From positions 1 to 64,000 of the forward strand of contig NZ_QNQU01000003.1 of assembly GCF_003315595.1 (NCBI RefSeq): a DNA stretch of 64,000 bases. Reading direction: 5' to 3'. Origin of the DNA: Pedobacter miscanthi. GTDB lineage: Bacteria; Bacteroidota; Bacteroidia; Sphingobacteriales; Sphingobacteriaceae. Below are positions 49,709-58,496 of the stretch, piece by piece. Both the position numbers and the translations under genes were made by a program. The first letter of the stretch is position 1. Every line of letters starts with the position of its first letter. Below the pieces are notes generated by a model, which was not told the origin of the DNA, did not search any database, and saw only the letters and a program-made list of their open reading frames with translations.

Positions 49709-50272
49709 TTAAACTGTCATTACATCTTTTTCTTTAGCTTCTGCGTGTTTATCAACTTTAATGATATAGGCATCGGTTAGTTTTTGTACTTCACCTTCGC
49801 CGGTTTTAATTTCATCGTCTGATACACCTTCGCCTTTTAATTTCTGGATTTTAGAATTGGCATCTTTACGGATGTTACGAACGGTAACACGGCCTCTTTC
49901 TGCTTCTTCTTTTACTTTTTTAACCAGGTCTTTCCTGCGCTCTTCGGTAAGGGGAGGTACAACCAGGCGAATCACAATACCATCGTTTTGAGGATTGATA
50001 CCAATATTGGCTACCTGGATAGCTTTTTCAATAGTGGTTAAAAGTGATTTTTCCCAAGGTTGGATTACGATTGTCCTTGCATCAGGTGTATTGATGCTCG
50101 CTACCTGCGCCAAGGCTGTAGAAGCTCCGTAATAGTCAACAAAGATACCATCCAGCATTCCGGCTGATGCTTTACCAGCCCTTATTTTAGTTAATTCAGC
50201 TTCACAATGATCGATCGCTTTATCCATAGAGGATTGCGCATCCATTAATTGCAATTGTATGAGTTCGTTCAT
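49709..50272 (-). CDS. frr: ribosome recycling factor
   Basis: RRF splits post-termination ribosomes with EF-G. The 187-aa protein has the usual three-helix bundle signatures (HCEAELTKIRAGKASAGMLD, TEERRKDLVKKVKEEAERGR, VTVRNIRKDANSKI). It is preceded by pyrH at 41 nt, a gene order seen in most bacteria. Confidence 0.96.
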   Translation of the reverse strand: MNELIQLQLMDAQSSMDKAIDHCEAELTKIRAGKASAGMLDGIFVDYYGASTALAQVASINTPDARTIVIQPWEKSLLTTIEKAIQVANIGINPQNDGIVIRLVVPPLTEERRKDLVKKVKEEAERGRVTVRNIRKDANSKIQKLKGEGVSDDEIKTGEGEVQKLTDAYIIKVDKHAEAKEKDVMTV

Positions 50273-50313
50273 AATTGTATGTATATCTACAAAAATAATA
50301 TTTTTTTTAATGC

Positions 50314-51018
50314 TTATTTCACCAATGTACCGATTGGCTCGCCATTGGCAATTTTCATAAAGTTGCCATGTTTGTTCATATCAAACACAATAATTGGCAC
50401 TTGGTTTTCCTCGCAAAGGGTAAATGCCGTCATATCCATTACATTCAGGCCTTTATCATAAACTTCCCTGAACGAAATTTCGCCATATTTTGTAGCTAAC
50501 GGATCTTTTTCCGGATCTGCAGTATAAATCCCGTCAACACGTGTTCCTTTTAAAACCACATCGGCTTTAATTTCGATTGCACGTAAAGCAGCTGCAGAAT
50601 CGGTTGTGAAATATGGATTTCCGGTACCGGCACCAAAAATAACCACACGGCCTTTTTCTAAATGGCGTACCGCTCTTCTGCGGATAAATGGCTCACAAAT
50701 CTGCTCCATTTTAATTGCGGTAAGCAAACGGGTTTTGATGCCCACTTTCTCCAGTGCATCTTGCAGTGCCATGGAATTGATCACGGTTGCCAGCATCCCC
50801 ATATAATCGGCCTGAGCCCTGTCCATCCCACTTTTTTCGGCGCTTAAGCCCCTAAAAATATTTCCTCCGCCAATTACGATAGCGATTTCCAATCCTTTAT
50901 CGTGTACTGCTTTAATGTCTTCTGCATATTGCTTAACACGATCATTATCAATACCGTATTGTTTGTCGCCCATTAGCGATTCTCCGCTAAGCTTGAGTAG
51001 GATGCGCTTGTATTTCAT
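50314..51018 (-). CDS. pyrH: uridylate kinase
   Basis: UMP kinase of the bacterial hexameric type (amino-acid kinase fold), 234 aa. It phosphorylates UMP to UDP. Motifs: [20 protein letters not shown] at the start, [28 protein letters not shown] and [18 protein letters not shown]. It lies upstream of frr and is probably co-transcribed with it. Confidence 0.96.
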   Translation of the reverse strand: MKYKRILLKLSGESLMGDKQYGIDNDRVKQYAEDIKAVHDKGLEIAIVIGGGNIFRGLSAEKSGMDRAQADYMGMLATVINSMALQDALEKVGIKTRLLTAIKMEQICEPFIRRRAVRHLEKGRVVIFGAGTGNPYFTTDSAAALRAIEIKADVVLKGTRVDGIYTADPEKDPLATKYGEISFREVYDKGLNVMDMTAFTLCEENQVPIIVFDMNKHGNFMKIANGEPIGTLVK

Positions 51019-51171
51019 GACCTCAAAAATATTAACATTTTTTTAATACCGAGCTATGCTTTTTAATAATTGATGTAAATATTTAAATAGAAATAGTGGT
51101 TTTAAGAAAAAGAAGGAATTATTGAATATAAATCTTCAAATCACAACCGTTTAGCTAAAGTAAAAGAACTG

Positions 51172-52134
51172 CTAGTTGATTGTTAAGCGCCTGCCCTGCT
51201 CTGGAAAGATTAATTTTAGTCCATTTATATTTCCTGAAATTAATTGTTGCTTTACTTTTTCTGCGGTTTGTTGCGGAGGTTTGGTATGGGTAACAATAAA
51301 AGAGACTTTTTTAAATGCTTTTTCATTTGTTAAAGCCTCAAGTTTCGACAGCTCGCTAAAGAAAAGTTTTGGTGTAAGGTGACCGAACAATTGTTTATCA
51401 GGTTGCTCGTTAGGAAAAGAAACCTCTAGAAAGATAGCTTTTAGTTGCCCTGCTGTAATCAAAGGTGCTATGTTTTGCCACAACTTGGCCAGTTTATCCG
51501 ATTTTTCAATTTCATCGGCCCCGGTATCTCCCAGATAAAGCACATAGCTATCATTATCACTGATCAGGAAAGTGGTACTTTTATAAGGGTTGCCATGGCT
51601 AAGTTCAAAAGCTTTTACTTTCATTTCTGTACCCTCAAGCGGATACGTATTGCCCTCCAGTAATGGAAAATATGTATACTTTTTTAGCTGTGGTTTTTCA
51701 CCTTCGTTGGCAAAATTTGCCCAGGCATCCCAGGTAAAATATTTATCTCTTAAAATGTTGAGTACGGAAGGCAAGCCATAAATGTTTTTGGCAGTATCAG
51801 CAGGAGAATTGATAATCAGACCAGCTAAATGGTCTAAATGTCCGTGTGATATCAGATAACCTTTAATCTGCTTCCGCTGTATTTCTTCGCTGATTCCTTT
51901 TAACGATTTTAGGTCGATTGCTTTTTGGAGCCCCGCATTTATGGTGCCTGCATCAAAGCAGACGTAATTTTCGGTTCCTTTTGGTGCAATCATGTAAGAT
52001 GATAAATTACTTTCATCATCACCACCCTTAACACCAAGAGGGATAATGGTAAAGCCTTTATTCGTTTCCTGCGCCGATAAGTTGCTAGCATAAATGGAAA
52101 ATAAAATAATTGCCGGAAGAATTCTTCTAAACAT
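51172..52134 (-). CDS. secreted class-II 3',5'-cyclic-nucleotide phosphodiesterase
   Basis: A 320-aa metallo-beta-lactamase-fold protein with a signal peptide (MFRRILPAIILFSIYASNLS). The SHGHLDHLAG motif near residue 98 provides zinc ligands, followed by LSHGNPYKSTTF near 175, YLGDTGADEIE near 200 and the final VTHTKPPQ near 285. This arrangement is that of the PDE-II (yeast PDE1-like) family, which hydrolyses cAMP or cGMP. The bacterial periplasmic members are poorly characterised. The gene starts 10 nt after nagA ends, so the two are likely one operon. The phosphodiesterase activity is inferred from family. Confidence 0.85.
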   Translation of the reverse strand: MFRRILPAIILFSIYASNLSAQETNKGFTIIPLGVKGGDDESNLSSYMIAPKGTENYVCFDAGTINAGLQKAIDLKSLKGISEEIQRKQIKGYLISHGHLDHLAGLIINSPADTAKNIYGLPSVLNILRDKYFTWDAWANFANEGEKPQLKKYTYFPLLEGNTYPLEGTEMKVKAFELSHGNPYKSTTFLISDNDSYVLYLGDTGADEIEKSDKLAKLWQNIAPLITAGQLKAIFLEVSFPNEQPDKQLFGHLTPKLFFSELSKLEALTNEKAFKKVSFIVTHTKPPQQTAEKVKQQLISGNINGLKLIFPEQGRRLTIN

Positions 52135-52144
52135 ATTGAATAAA

Positions 52145-53236
52145 TTATACCGTTTCGCCTTTAAAAATCACTTCTTTTAAATTTAATTCATGATCGAGCA
52201 CTACTAAATTTGCTAATTCGCCGCTTGCTATGTTTGCGGTAAGATTTTCAATCCCGATTAATTTTGCAGGATAACCGGTTGCCATTTTAACCGCATCGTT
52301 TAAACTGATTTCGCAATGCATTACACAATTTTTAACAGCTTCGAGCATGGTAAGTGAGGAGCCTGAAAGCGTGCCATCGGGCATTACATATTTGTTCCCT
52401 TTTTGGATGTGCTGATAAGGACCTGTACTACACGCCGTAACGGCATCGGTAATCAGGAATAAGCGCTCCTGTAATAGTTTCTGTGCAAATTTAACTACTT
52501 CGAAATCCAGGTGTTGCCCGTCGGCGATGATACTGGCCATTGCCTTATCGTGACTGAAAACAGCGGTTGGTATACCCGGTTCGCGGTGATGAATGGGGCT
52601 CATGGCATTAAAAAGATGCGTAGTGGTTTGTATGCCTTTATTATAGGCAGCAGTGGCTTCTTCGAAAGTTGCATTGCTGTGTCCCAAAGAAACAACAACA
52701 CCGTTATCCAGTAGGTATTCAATCACTTCATCATCCTGAAGTTCGGGTGCAATGGTCATCATTTTGATCACACCATCACCAAAATCGATCAGTTTTTTAA
52801 TTTCATCCAGAGAGGCTTTGCGTACATATTCAGGTACATGTGCACCCAATCGTTTGGGGTTTAAAAATGGTCCTTCTAAATGTAAACCCAGGCAATTTTT
52901 AGCCGTTCGGCGGTGTTCTTTTGCTACTTTAATACATTCGTTAAAAACTTCAGCAGAATTTGTTGCCATACAGGCCAGAAAGCCAGTGGTTCCTTTTTTT
53001 AGCAAATCTTCTTCCATTATAGTCAAAGATTCGACACTTGGATCGGCAGAAAACAACCTCTCGCCCGCACCATAAATCTGTAAATCTATAAAACCCGGTA
53101 CAACGAGCGAATGACTGTTTTCTTTATTGCTGCTTTCTTTAATATCTGAAATGATGGCACCGCTGATTGTGATGTCCTGGTTCTTTTTTAAATCGTTGCC
53201 CTGAAAATAGGAGGTATTGGGGATTACTTTAGACAT
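52145..53236 (-). CDS. nagA: N-acetylglucosamine-6-phosphate deacetylase
   Basis: This enzyme deacetylates GlcNAc-6-phosphate in amino-sugar and murein recycling. The 363-aa protein has HLEGPFLNPKRLGAHVPEY near residue 122 (metal site), SLGHSNATFEEA near 183, TTHLFNAMSPIHHREPG near 204, and the catalytic Asp in LITDAVTACS near 260. nagB is not adjacent. It is followed at 10 nt by the phosphodiesterase gene and diverges from the Tat phosphoesterase gene. Confidence 0.93.
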   Translation of the reverse strand: MSKVIPNTSYFQGNDLKKNQDITISGAIISDIKESSNKENSHSLVVPGFIDLQIYGAGERLFSADPSVESLTIMEEDLLKKGTTGFLACMATNSAEVFNECIKVAKEHRRTAKNCLGLHLEGPFLNPKRLGAHVPEYVRKASLDEIKKLIDFGDGVIKMMTIAPELQDDEVIEYLLDNGVVVSLGHSNATFEEATAAYNKGIQTTTHLFNAMSPIHHREPGIPTAVFSHDKAMASIIADGQHLDFEVVKFAQKLLQERLFLITDAVTACSTGPYQHIQKGNKYVMPDGTLSGSSLTMLEAVKNCVMHCEISLNDAVKMATGYPAKLIGIENLTANIASGELANLVVLDHELNLKEVIFKGETV

Positions 53237-53321
53237 ATCAAACGTTTGAGTAAATTTAATCTTACACGGTCAAAGTTAAATATTGTGGCTATATATTTGG
53301 GTAATAAGATGAAATAACCAA

Positions 53322-54527
53322 ATGAATGAAAATCAACCTAATAGAAGAAGTTTTTTAAAGGCCGGACTCACTTTAAGTGCAGCTACACTGGTGGCGCCAA
53401 CAATGGCAATCGCTGAGGTAACTGAAAGAGAAGATGCATTTAAGATTGCAGTTGGCCCTTATCTCCAAACTAATTTCAATAACGAAATGACCATTCTTTG
53501 GTTAACCAATAAAAATGCTGCGGGTTGGGTAGAATATGGCGAGCATGCCGATCAGTTAAACCAAAAAGCTTATGGAAAAGCTGAACTGGGCCTGATGCAG
53601 GCCAATAGTAAACTCAATGCTGTTACACTTCGCAACCTTAAGCCAGGAGCAAAATATTATTATAAAATTGTTTCGAAAGAAATCAAAGATTTTCAGCCAT
53701 ATAAATTAACTTATGGTGAAACAGTGAATAGTTCGGTTGAAGAATTTGTTAACGCTGATCTGAATAAAGAAGAAGTTTCGTTTTTAATGTTGAATGATAC
53801 GCACGACAGGCCTGAATCTATTCCACACTTGTTGGCATTGGTCCCGGATAAAAAGCAGGATTTTATTTTTTTTAATGGCGATATATTCGATTACCAGACA
53901 GATGAAAAACAGATTATTGAGCACATGTTGCAGCCCTGTGTAGATAATTTTGCGAAGCACACGCCATTTATTTATGTAAGGGGCAACCACGAAACCCGGG
54001 GTAAGTTTGCCCGTGAATTTCCCCAATATTACATGCATGTTGGTCACGCCGCTTTTACTTTAGGGCCTGTACGTTTTGTAATTTTGGATACCGGCGAGGA
54101 TAAAGAAGATGCACACCCGGTTTACGCCGGCATTGTAAACTTCGATGATTACCGCATTCAGCAGGCCGAATGGTTTAAATCGGAAATTAATTCGAAAGAA
54201 TTTAAAAAGGCACCATTCAGGATTGTAATGATGCATATTCCGCCACGTTTCTCGGGCGATGCACATGGGCCTAAGCACTGTACTGAGCTGTTCGAACCTT
54301 TATTAAATCAGGGAAAGGTAGATCTGGTTCTAAGCGGCCATACGCATAAATATATGGTTCATCAGCCAGATAAAAACTTAAACCGTTATCCTTTAATTAT
54401 TGGCGGCGGGCCTAAAACCGGTGCGAGAACCATCACAAAAATAAAAGCTGATAAAAGTAAAGTAACGGTGAGCATGCTTGATGATTCGGGGAAAGAAGTT
54501 GGGGCTTATACTGCTTTGAGGAGGTAG
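53322..54527 (+). CDS. Tat-exported metallophosphoesterase (purple-acid-phosphatase-like)
   Basis: A 401-aa protein with a twin-arginine signal (NRRSFLKAGLTLSAATLVAP). A short fibronectin-III-like domain (~40-120, VGPYLQTNFNNEMTILWLTN) precedes a calcineurin-like phosphoesterase domain. Metal-ligand motifs are present: LMLNDTHDRPE (variant of DxH), FFNGDIFDY (GDxxD), YVRGNHETRG (GNHE), VMMHIPP and LVLSGHTHKY (GHxH). The substrate is unknown; nucleotides or phosphoproteins are possible. It is the second Tat substrate in the window. Confidence 0.88.
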   Translation: MNENQPNRRSFLKAGLTLSAATLVAPTMAIAEVTEREDAFKIAVGPYLQTNFNNEMTILWLTNKNAAGWVEYGEHADQLNQKAYGKAELGLMQANSKLNAVTLRNLKPGAKYYYKIVSKEIKDFQPYKLTYGETVNSSVEEFVNADLNKEEVSFLMLNDTHDRPESIPHLLALVPDKKQDFIFFNGDIFDYQTDEKQIIEHMLQPCVDNFAKHTPFIYVRGNHETRGKFAREFPQYYMHVGHAAFTLGPVRFVILDTGEDKEDAHPVYAGIVNFDDYRIQQAEWFKSEINSKEFKKAPFRIVMMHIPPRFSGDAHGPKHCTELFEPLLNQGKVDLVLSGHTHKYMVHQPDKNLNRYPLIIGGGPKTGARTITKIKADKSKVTVSMLDDSGKEVGAYTALRR

Positions 54528-54574
54528 GAGAATTGCATGCGGCTGTCCATTGATAGCAAGGTTCCCCCTCATAC

Positions 54575-54714
54575 CGTCATTTCGAGCGCAGTTAAACGCA
54601 GTCGAGAAATCTATTTAGGTAACTCTCTCCTGCATATCGTCACCCTGAACTTGTTTCAGGGTCTTTTATGTACGATAGATCTCTCCATTTCGCTGTGCTT
54701 CAGTCGAGATGACG
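54575..54714. repeat. CGTCAT...ATGACG palindrome with a nested ACCCTGAA palindrome, copy 5
   Basis: The outer element starts CGTCATTTCGAGCG and ends CAGTCGAGATGACG, but its centre is interrupted at about 54630-54675. There a second family (TCACCCTGAAC...TTTCAGGGTC) is inserted, with a CTCTCC / CTCTCC duplication around it. It shows one repeat family inserted into another. Confidence 0.8.
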
Positions 54715-54775
54715 ACGTCTTTTATTGAAGTAAATGGAATGGAGAGATGATGGATATTATTGAAGTAAAGCGCAT

Positions 54776-54806
54776 AAAAAAAGCCCCAGTTTCCTGGAGC
54801 TTTTTT
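54776..54806 (-). terminator. terminator of the rplM-rpsI-rpsB-tsf operon
   Basis: AAAAAAAGC...CCAG (54776-54789) faces CTGG...GCTTTTTT (54794-54806) around a TTTC loop, with one C-A mismatch. It lies 17 nt after the tsf stop and could serve both strands. Confidence 0.82.
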
Positions 54807-54822
54807 AAATATGTTTTTTTGC

Positions 54823-55668
54823 TTATGCACCTAATTGTACACGTTTGAAAGCTGTTACAGTTAAACCTTTAGATGTGTTATCTAAGTATTTACGAACATC
54901 GATAGAGCCATCTTTAACAAACTCCTGGTTTAATAAAGTACTGTCTTTGTAGAATTTATTTAATTTACCGGCAGCAATTTTCTCAACCATTTCTTCTGGT
55001 TTGCCTTCTTGACGGATAACGTCTTTAGCAATCTCGATTTCACGTTCGATAGTAGCAGGATCAACACCATCTTTATCAACAGCAACCGGGTTCATTGCAG
55101 CAATCTGCATGGCAACATCTTTACCAGCCTCAGTAATATCAGCACCATTAGCACCTTCAAATACTACTAAAACGCCCATTTTACCATTAGAGTGGATATA
55201 AGAAACGATTTTTTCGCCAGATATATTTGCATACTCCTGGATAACGATTTTCTCTCCGATTTTACCGGTTAATTCAGTGATAGTTTCGGCAACTGTACGT
55301 CCGTCTTCCAAAGTAATTGCTGATAATTCTTCAGCAGTAGCAGGATTGTTGGCAACTGCAGCAGCTAAAACAGCCTGAGCAAGATTACGGAAATCTTCAA
55401 CTTTAGAAACTGGTTCAGTTTCGCAAGCTAAAGCAACTAATTTACCATTTGTGCCATCCGCTGAAACAGCGATTGATACCAAGCCTTCAGAAGTAGCATT
55501 ACCAGAACGGGCTGCAGATACTTTTTGACCTTTTTTACGTAATAAATCAACAGCAGCTTCGAAATCGCCATTAGCTTCTAATAATGCTTTTTTGCAATCC
55601 ATCATACCAGCACCAGTTTGTTGGCGTAGTTTGTTTACATCTGCGGCAGTAATTTGTACTGTAGACAT
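54823..55668 (-). CDS. tsf: translation elongation factor Ts
   Basis: EF-Ts exchanges GDP for GTP on EF-Tu. The 281-aa protein starts with the UBA-like domain (ITAADVNKLRQQTGAGMMDC, KKALLEANGDFEAAVDLLRK). It is the last gene of the ribosomal-protein operon, 129 nt behind rpsB. That gap contains an inverted pair of ACAGGTTAC / GTAACCTG words of the short-repeat type. Confidence 0.96.
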   Translation of the reverse strand: MSTVQITAADVNKLRQQTGAGMMDCKKALLEANGDFEAAVDLLRKKGQKVSAARSGNATSEGLVSIAVSADGTNGKLVALACETEPVSKVEDFRNLAQAVLAAAVANNPATAEELSAITLEDGRTVAETITELTGKIGEKIVIQEYANISGEKIVSYIHSNGKMGVLVVFEGANGADITEAGKDVAMQIAAMNPVAVDKDGVDPATIEREIEIAKDVIRQEGKPEEMVEKIAAGKLNKFYKDSTLLNQEFVKDGSIDVRKYLDNTSKGLTVTAFKRVQLGA

Positions 55669-55703
55669 TTTATTTTCTTTTTTAAAGTTTATAATCTTGT
55701 TAT

Positions 55704-55790
55704 AACAATTACAGGTTACAAGTTACAAGCGTCAAGTTAAACTCATGTTAAGCCAACTTAAAACCTGAAACCAGTAACCTGCAATTAAAA
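55704..55790. repeat. inverted short-word repeat between rpsB and tsf
   Basis: AATTACAGGTTACAAGTTAC on one side and CCAGTAACCTGCAATT on the other form the arms, with ACAAGCGTCAAGTTAAAC and CCAACTTAAAACCTGAAACC in between. It could fold inside the operon mRNA between two translation genes. Confidence 0.5.
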
Positions 55791-55797
55791 AATATTA

Positions 55798-56631
55798 CTA
55801 TTCTTCTGTTTTAGTTTCTTCTGATGCTGACGCTTCAACTTCTGCCTCAGCAGCTTTTTTACGTCTAGGCTCTTTTGATTCAGGAGCATCAGCTGCTGCT
55901 TTAGCGGCTACTGCTTCTTTTTCTGCCTCATCATCTTTTTCGCGTTTGCGCTCGTCTAAACCTTCTTCGATCGCTTTGATAATTACATCAGTAATTAAAG
56001 AGATAGATTTAGTAGCATCATCATTCGCAGGGATTGGGAAATCGATGTTTGAAGGATCAGAGTTTGTATCAACCATCGCAAAAGTTGGGATGTTCAATTT
56101 TAACGCTTCAGTTACTGCAATGTGCTCTTTCTTAACATCAATTAAGAATAAAGCTGCAGGTAAACGGTTTAAATCAGCAATACCACCTAAAAGTGATTCT
56201 AATTTAATACGCTCACGCTGAATCATTAAACGCTCTTTTTTAGATAAGATCGCATAAGTACCGTCTTTAGTCATTTTATCGATGTTAGACATCTTTTTGA
56301 TTGACTTGCGAACAGTAGCAAAGTTGGTTAACATACCACCTAACCAACGCTCGGTTACGAAAGGCATATTTACTTTTTTAGCTTGTTCAGCTACGATTCC
56401 TTTTGCTTGTTTCTTTGTAGAAACGAATAATACTTTACGTCCTGATTTTACGATTTGTTTAATCGCAGCCGCAGCTTCTTCAGTTTTAGTTAAAGTTTTA
56501 TTTAAATCTATAATGTGAATTCCATTACGCTCCATGAAAATGTAAGGAGCCATTTTTGGATTCCATTTACGGGTAAGGTGACCAAAGTGTACACCTGCAT
56601 CCAATAAGTCTTGATAAGTTGTTCTTGCCAT
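55798..56631 (-). CDS. rpsB: 30S ribosomal protein S2
   Basis: S2 of 277 aa. The core (TYQDLLDAGVHFGHLTRKWN, RWLGGMLTNFATVRKSIKKM, PTFAMVDTNSDPSNIDFPIP) is standard. The C-terminus carries a ~45-residue Ala/Glu/Lys-rich extension, a common feature in Bacteroidota S2. It is in an operon with rpsI upstream (18 nt). Confidence 0.96.
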   Translation of the reverse strand: MARTTYQDLLDAGVHFGHLTRKWNPKMAPYIFMERNGIHIIDLNKTLTKTEEAAAAIKQIVKSGRKVLFVSTKKQAKGIVAEQAKKVNMPFVTERWLGGMLTNFATVRKSIKKMSNIDKMTKDGTYAILSKKERLMIQRERIKLESLLGGIADLNRLPAALFLIDVKKEHIAVTEALKLNIPTFAMVDTNSDPSNIDFPIPANDDATKSISLITDVIIKAIEEGLDERKREKDDEAEKEAVAAKAAADAPESKEPRRKKAAEAEVEASASEETKTEE

Positions 56632-56649
56632 TGTTCTTGCCTCCTGTGA

Positions 56650-57036
56650 TTAACGTTTACTGAATTGGAATTTCTTACGGGCTTTTGCACGTCCTGGTTT
56701 TTTACGCTCAACCATACGCATATCACGCGTCATTAGGCCTTTAGCACGTAATGCAGGTTTTTTCTCCGCATCTAGTTCAACAATCGCTTTAGCAATAGCT
56801 AAACGAACAGCTTCTGCTTGTCCTTTTACTCCACCACCTTGTACATTTACAGTGATATCATAACGACCTACAAGTTCAGAAACCTCTAAACTTTGGTTTA
56901 CGATATATTGCAAAGGTAAAGTTGGGAAATATACTTTGTGATCTTTACCGTTAACGGTAATTGCGCCAGCACCATCTTTTAAGTAGATACGTGCAACAGC
57001 TGTTTTTCTTCTTCCTGAAGTGTTAGTAACTGACAT
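56650..57036 (-). CDS. rpsI: 30S ribosomal protein S9
   Basis: S9 of 128 aa with GRRKTAVARIYLKDGAGAIT at the start and the basic C-terminal tail ERKKPGRAKARKKFQFSKR that reaches the P-site. It starts 3 nt after rplM ends. Confidence 0.97.
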   Translation of the reverse strand: MSVTNTSGRRKTAVARIYLKDGAGAITVNGKDHKVYFPTLPLQYIVNQSLEVSELVGRYDITVNVQGGGVKGQAEAVRLAIAKAIVELDAEKKPALRAKGLMTRDMRMVERKKPGRAKARKKFQFSKR

Positions 57037-57039
57037 TTC

Positions 57040-57483
57040 TTAAAGTTTAATGGTTTTTGGAGATTGAGCTGCATGAGGGTGGGTTTCACCAGCATACACA
57101 AAAAGATTGGTGTAAAGTTTTTTACCCAATTTAGTTTTCGGTAACATACCACGTACCGCTTTCTCGATTACACGTTGAGGGTGTTTCGCCATTAACTCCT
57201 TAGGAGAAATAAAACGTTGACCACCTGGATAACCAGTGTAAGAAACATATTGCTTTTCGCTGAATTTGTTTCCTGTCAATTTAACCTTGTCTGCATTGAT
57301 AACGATTACATTATCACCGCAGTCTACGTGTGGGGTGTACTCAGGCTTGTTTTTACCACGGATGATCATAGCGATCTTCGATGACAAGCGCCCCAAAATC
57401 TCGCCTTGCGCATCAACAACAATCCACTGTTTGTTAACAGTTTTCGCATTGGCCGAGACAGTTTTGTAACTTAACGTATTCAC
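57040..57483 (-). CDS. rplM: 50S ribosomal protein L13
   Basis: L13 of 147 aa (QWIVVDAQGEILGRLSSKIA, HVDCGDNVIVINADKVKLTG, VRGMLPKTKLGKKLYTNLFV). First gene of the operon rplM-rpsI-rpsB-tsf. The 5' region upstream of 57483 is short of recognisable leader structures. Confidence 0.97.
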   Translation of the reverse strand: MNTLSYKTVSANAKTVNKQWIVVDAQGEILGRLSSKIAMIIRGKNKPEYTPHVDCGDNVIVINADKVKLTGNKFSEKQYVSYTGYPGGQRFISPKELMAKHPQRVIEKAVRGMLPKTKLGKKLYTNLFVYAGETHPHAAQSPKTIKL

Positions 57484-57600
57484 TTGCTTGTATTTAATTT
57501 ATTAAACAATTTATTATTCCCATTAAATTTGGGACTGCAAAGATAGATAGAAAACTTTTATTATCAAATAGTTGAAGAGAAAATTTTTGATATAAAATTG

Positions 57601-57636
57601 TCATCATTGCGAAGAGCGCAGCGATGTGGCAATCTA
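57601..57636. repeat. partial GTCAT-TGCGA-type repeat
   Basis: TCATCATTGCGAAGAGCGC followed by GCGATGTGGCAATCT resembles one half of a larger palindrome family; the returning half is missing. It lies in the gap 57484-57912 together with the structured element copy C. Confidence 0.4.
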
Positions 57637-57683
57637 ACTCGTTATTTTTCTGTAAAGCAGAACCTGCAGTTCTTCGGTTGGTT

Positions 57684-57800
57684 CAGTCGGGCTTTGCGCT
57701 AAATCTTTTTTGCTTTTTTTAAGCTTTGACAAATTTCTTTCTACAGTGCTATTAATTTGTCCAAGTAAAAAACAAAAAAGGATATCGCTGCAATCCCGTT
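57684..57800 (-). ncRNA. dispersed structured element, copy C
   Basis: Read on the minus strand: outer helix CGGG/CCCG (57798-57795 with 57691-57688). The internal loop has GCAGCG (57791-57786) opposite TTAGCG (57702-57697). The inner helix is ATCCTTTTTTG with CAAAAAAGAT, one C bulged, prolonged by an AATT/GGACAAATT-type stem. The outer helix is inverted relative to copy B and different from copy A, but pairs in each. Confidence 0.5.
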
Positions 57801-57862
57801 TAGAAAATTTGAGTAAGGTGGTACTATTAATGGTTAATTAAAGATTTACAACCTAATTTGAG

Positions 57863-57891
57863 GTCGCAATTTGTTACCTCAAAGATTTTTA
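57863..57891. repeat. degenerate GAGGTCRCAA palindrome downstream of the ORF6N gene
   Basis: GAGGTCGCAA-T-TTGTTACCTC with CAAAGATT following matches, with two changes over about 29 nt, a stretch at 58220-58250 inside the ORF6N coding sequence. There the palindrome is perfect. It is either a relic of a second ORF6N gene or a binding site. Confidence 0.5.
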
Positions 57892-57912
57892 TGATTCTCT
57901 AATCCATTAATA

Positions 57913-58452
57913 TCACAAATCGTCAGGCATAAAGCCAATTCTTTTCCTTGGCCCAATTTTCTTATCGATTAGTTTATCCAGATAAGTGAAAACCAGTTCG
58001 ATATTTCTATCCTGATTGCTTACTTTTTGTTTGATTTCCTCAATTTCGAGTTTAAGTTCGCCGCTATCAATAATAAATTGACGGATGCGAGAGAAAATCC
58101 GAACAATCTGGATATTCACTTGAATGGCTTGCTTGCTGTTTAATACACTCGAAAGCATTAATATGCCATGTTCGGTAAAAACATTGGGTAAATAGGTTCT
58201 TCCACCCCTTCCTTTTTTTGAGGTCACAATTTGTGACCTCAAAGATTCCCATTCCTCGGTACTTAGCTGGAACATGAAATCATCCGGGAAACGCTCAATG
58301 TTTCGACGAATACTTTGATTTAAAACCTTAGTATCAACACCATAAAGTTCGGCCAGGTCACTATCCAGCATCACTTTATGGCCTCTTAGCTCGTAAATTT
58401 TATTAACTACAAGATTGTCAGGGATGATAGGAAGCACTTGTTTAGCTGTCAT
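57913..58452 (-). CDS. ORF6N domain DNA-binding protein
   Basis: A 179-aa protein with the ORF6N domain at residues ~15-105 (NKIYELRGHKVMLDSDLAEL, YGVDTKVLNQSIRRNIERFP, NVFTEHGILMLSSVLNS). A coiled-coil-like tail rich in Glu/Lys/Ile follows. ORF6N was defined on phage and large DNA virus proteins and belongs to the KilA-N group of DNA-binding modules. Bacteroidota chromosomes carry many isolated copies. No phage genes surround it. The codons for LRSQIVTS include a perfect GAGGTCACAA-T-TTGTGACCTC palindrome, and a decayed copy lies 22 nt after the stop. The function is unknown. Confidence 0.85.
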   Translation of the reverse strand: MTAKQVLPIIPDNLVVNKIYELRGHKVMLDSDLAELYGVDTKVLNQSIRRNIERFPDDFMFQLSTEEWESLRSQIVTSKKGRGGRTYLPNVFTEHGILMLSSVLNSKQAIQVNIQIVRIFSRIRQFIIDSGELKLEIEEIKQKVSNQDRNIELVFTYLDKLIDKKIGPRKRIGFMPDDL

Positions 58453-58496
58453 ATCATTTAAATTTGATTTAACCTAAGGTACAAAAATGGATATAC

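Noticed and set aside
57913..58452. Remnant of a prophage, because of the ORF6N domain
   Set aside because: No integrase, capsid, tail or lysis gene is nearby, and flanks are ordinary chromosomal genes. Single ORF6N genes are common in this phylum.
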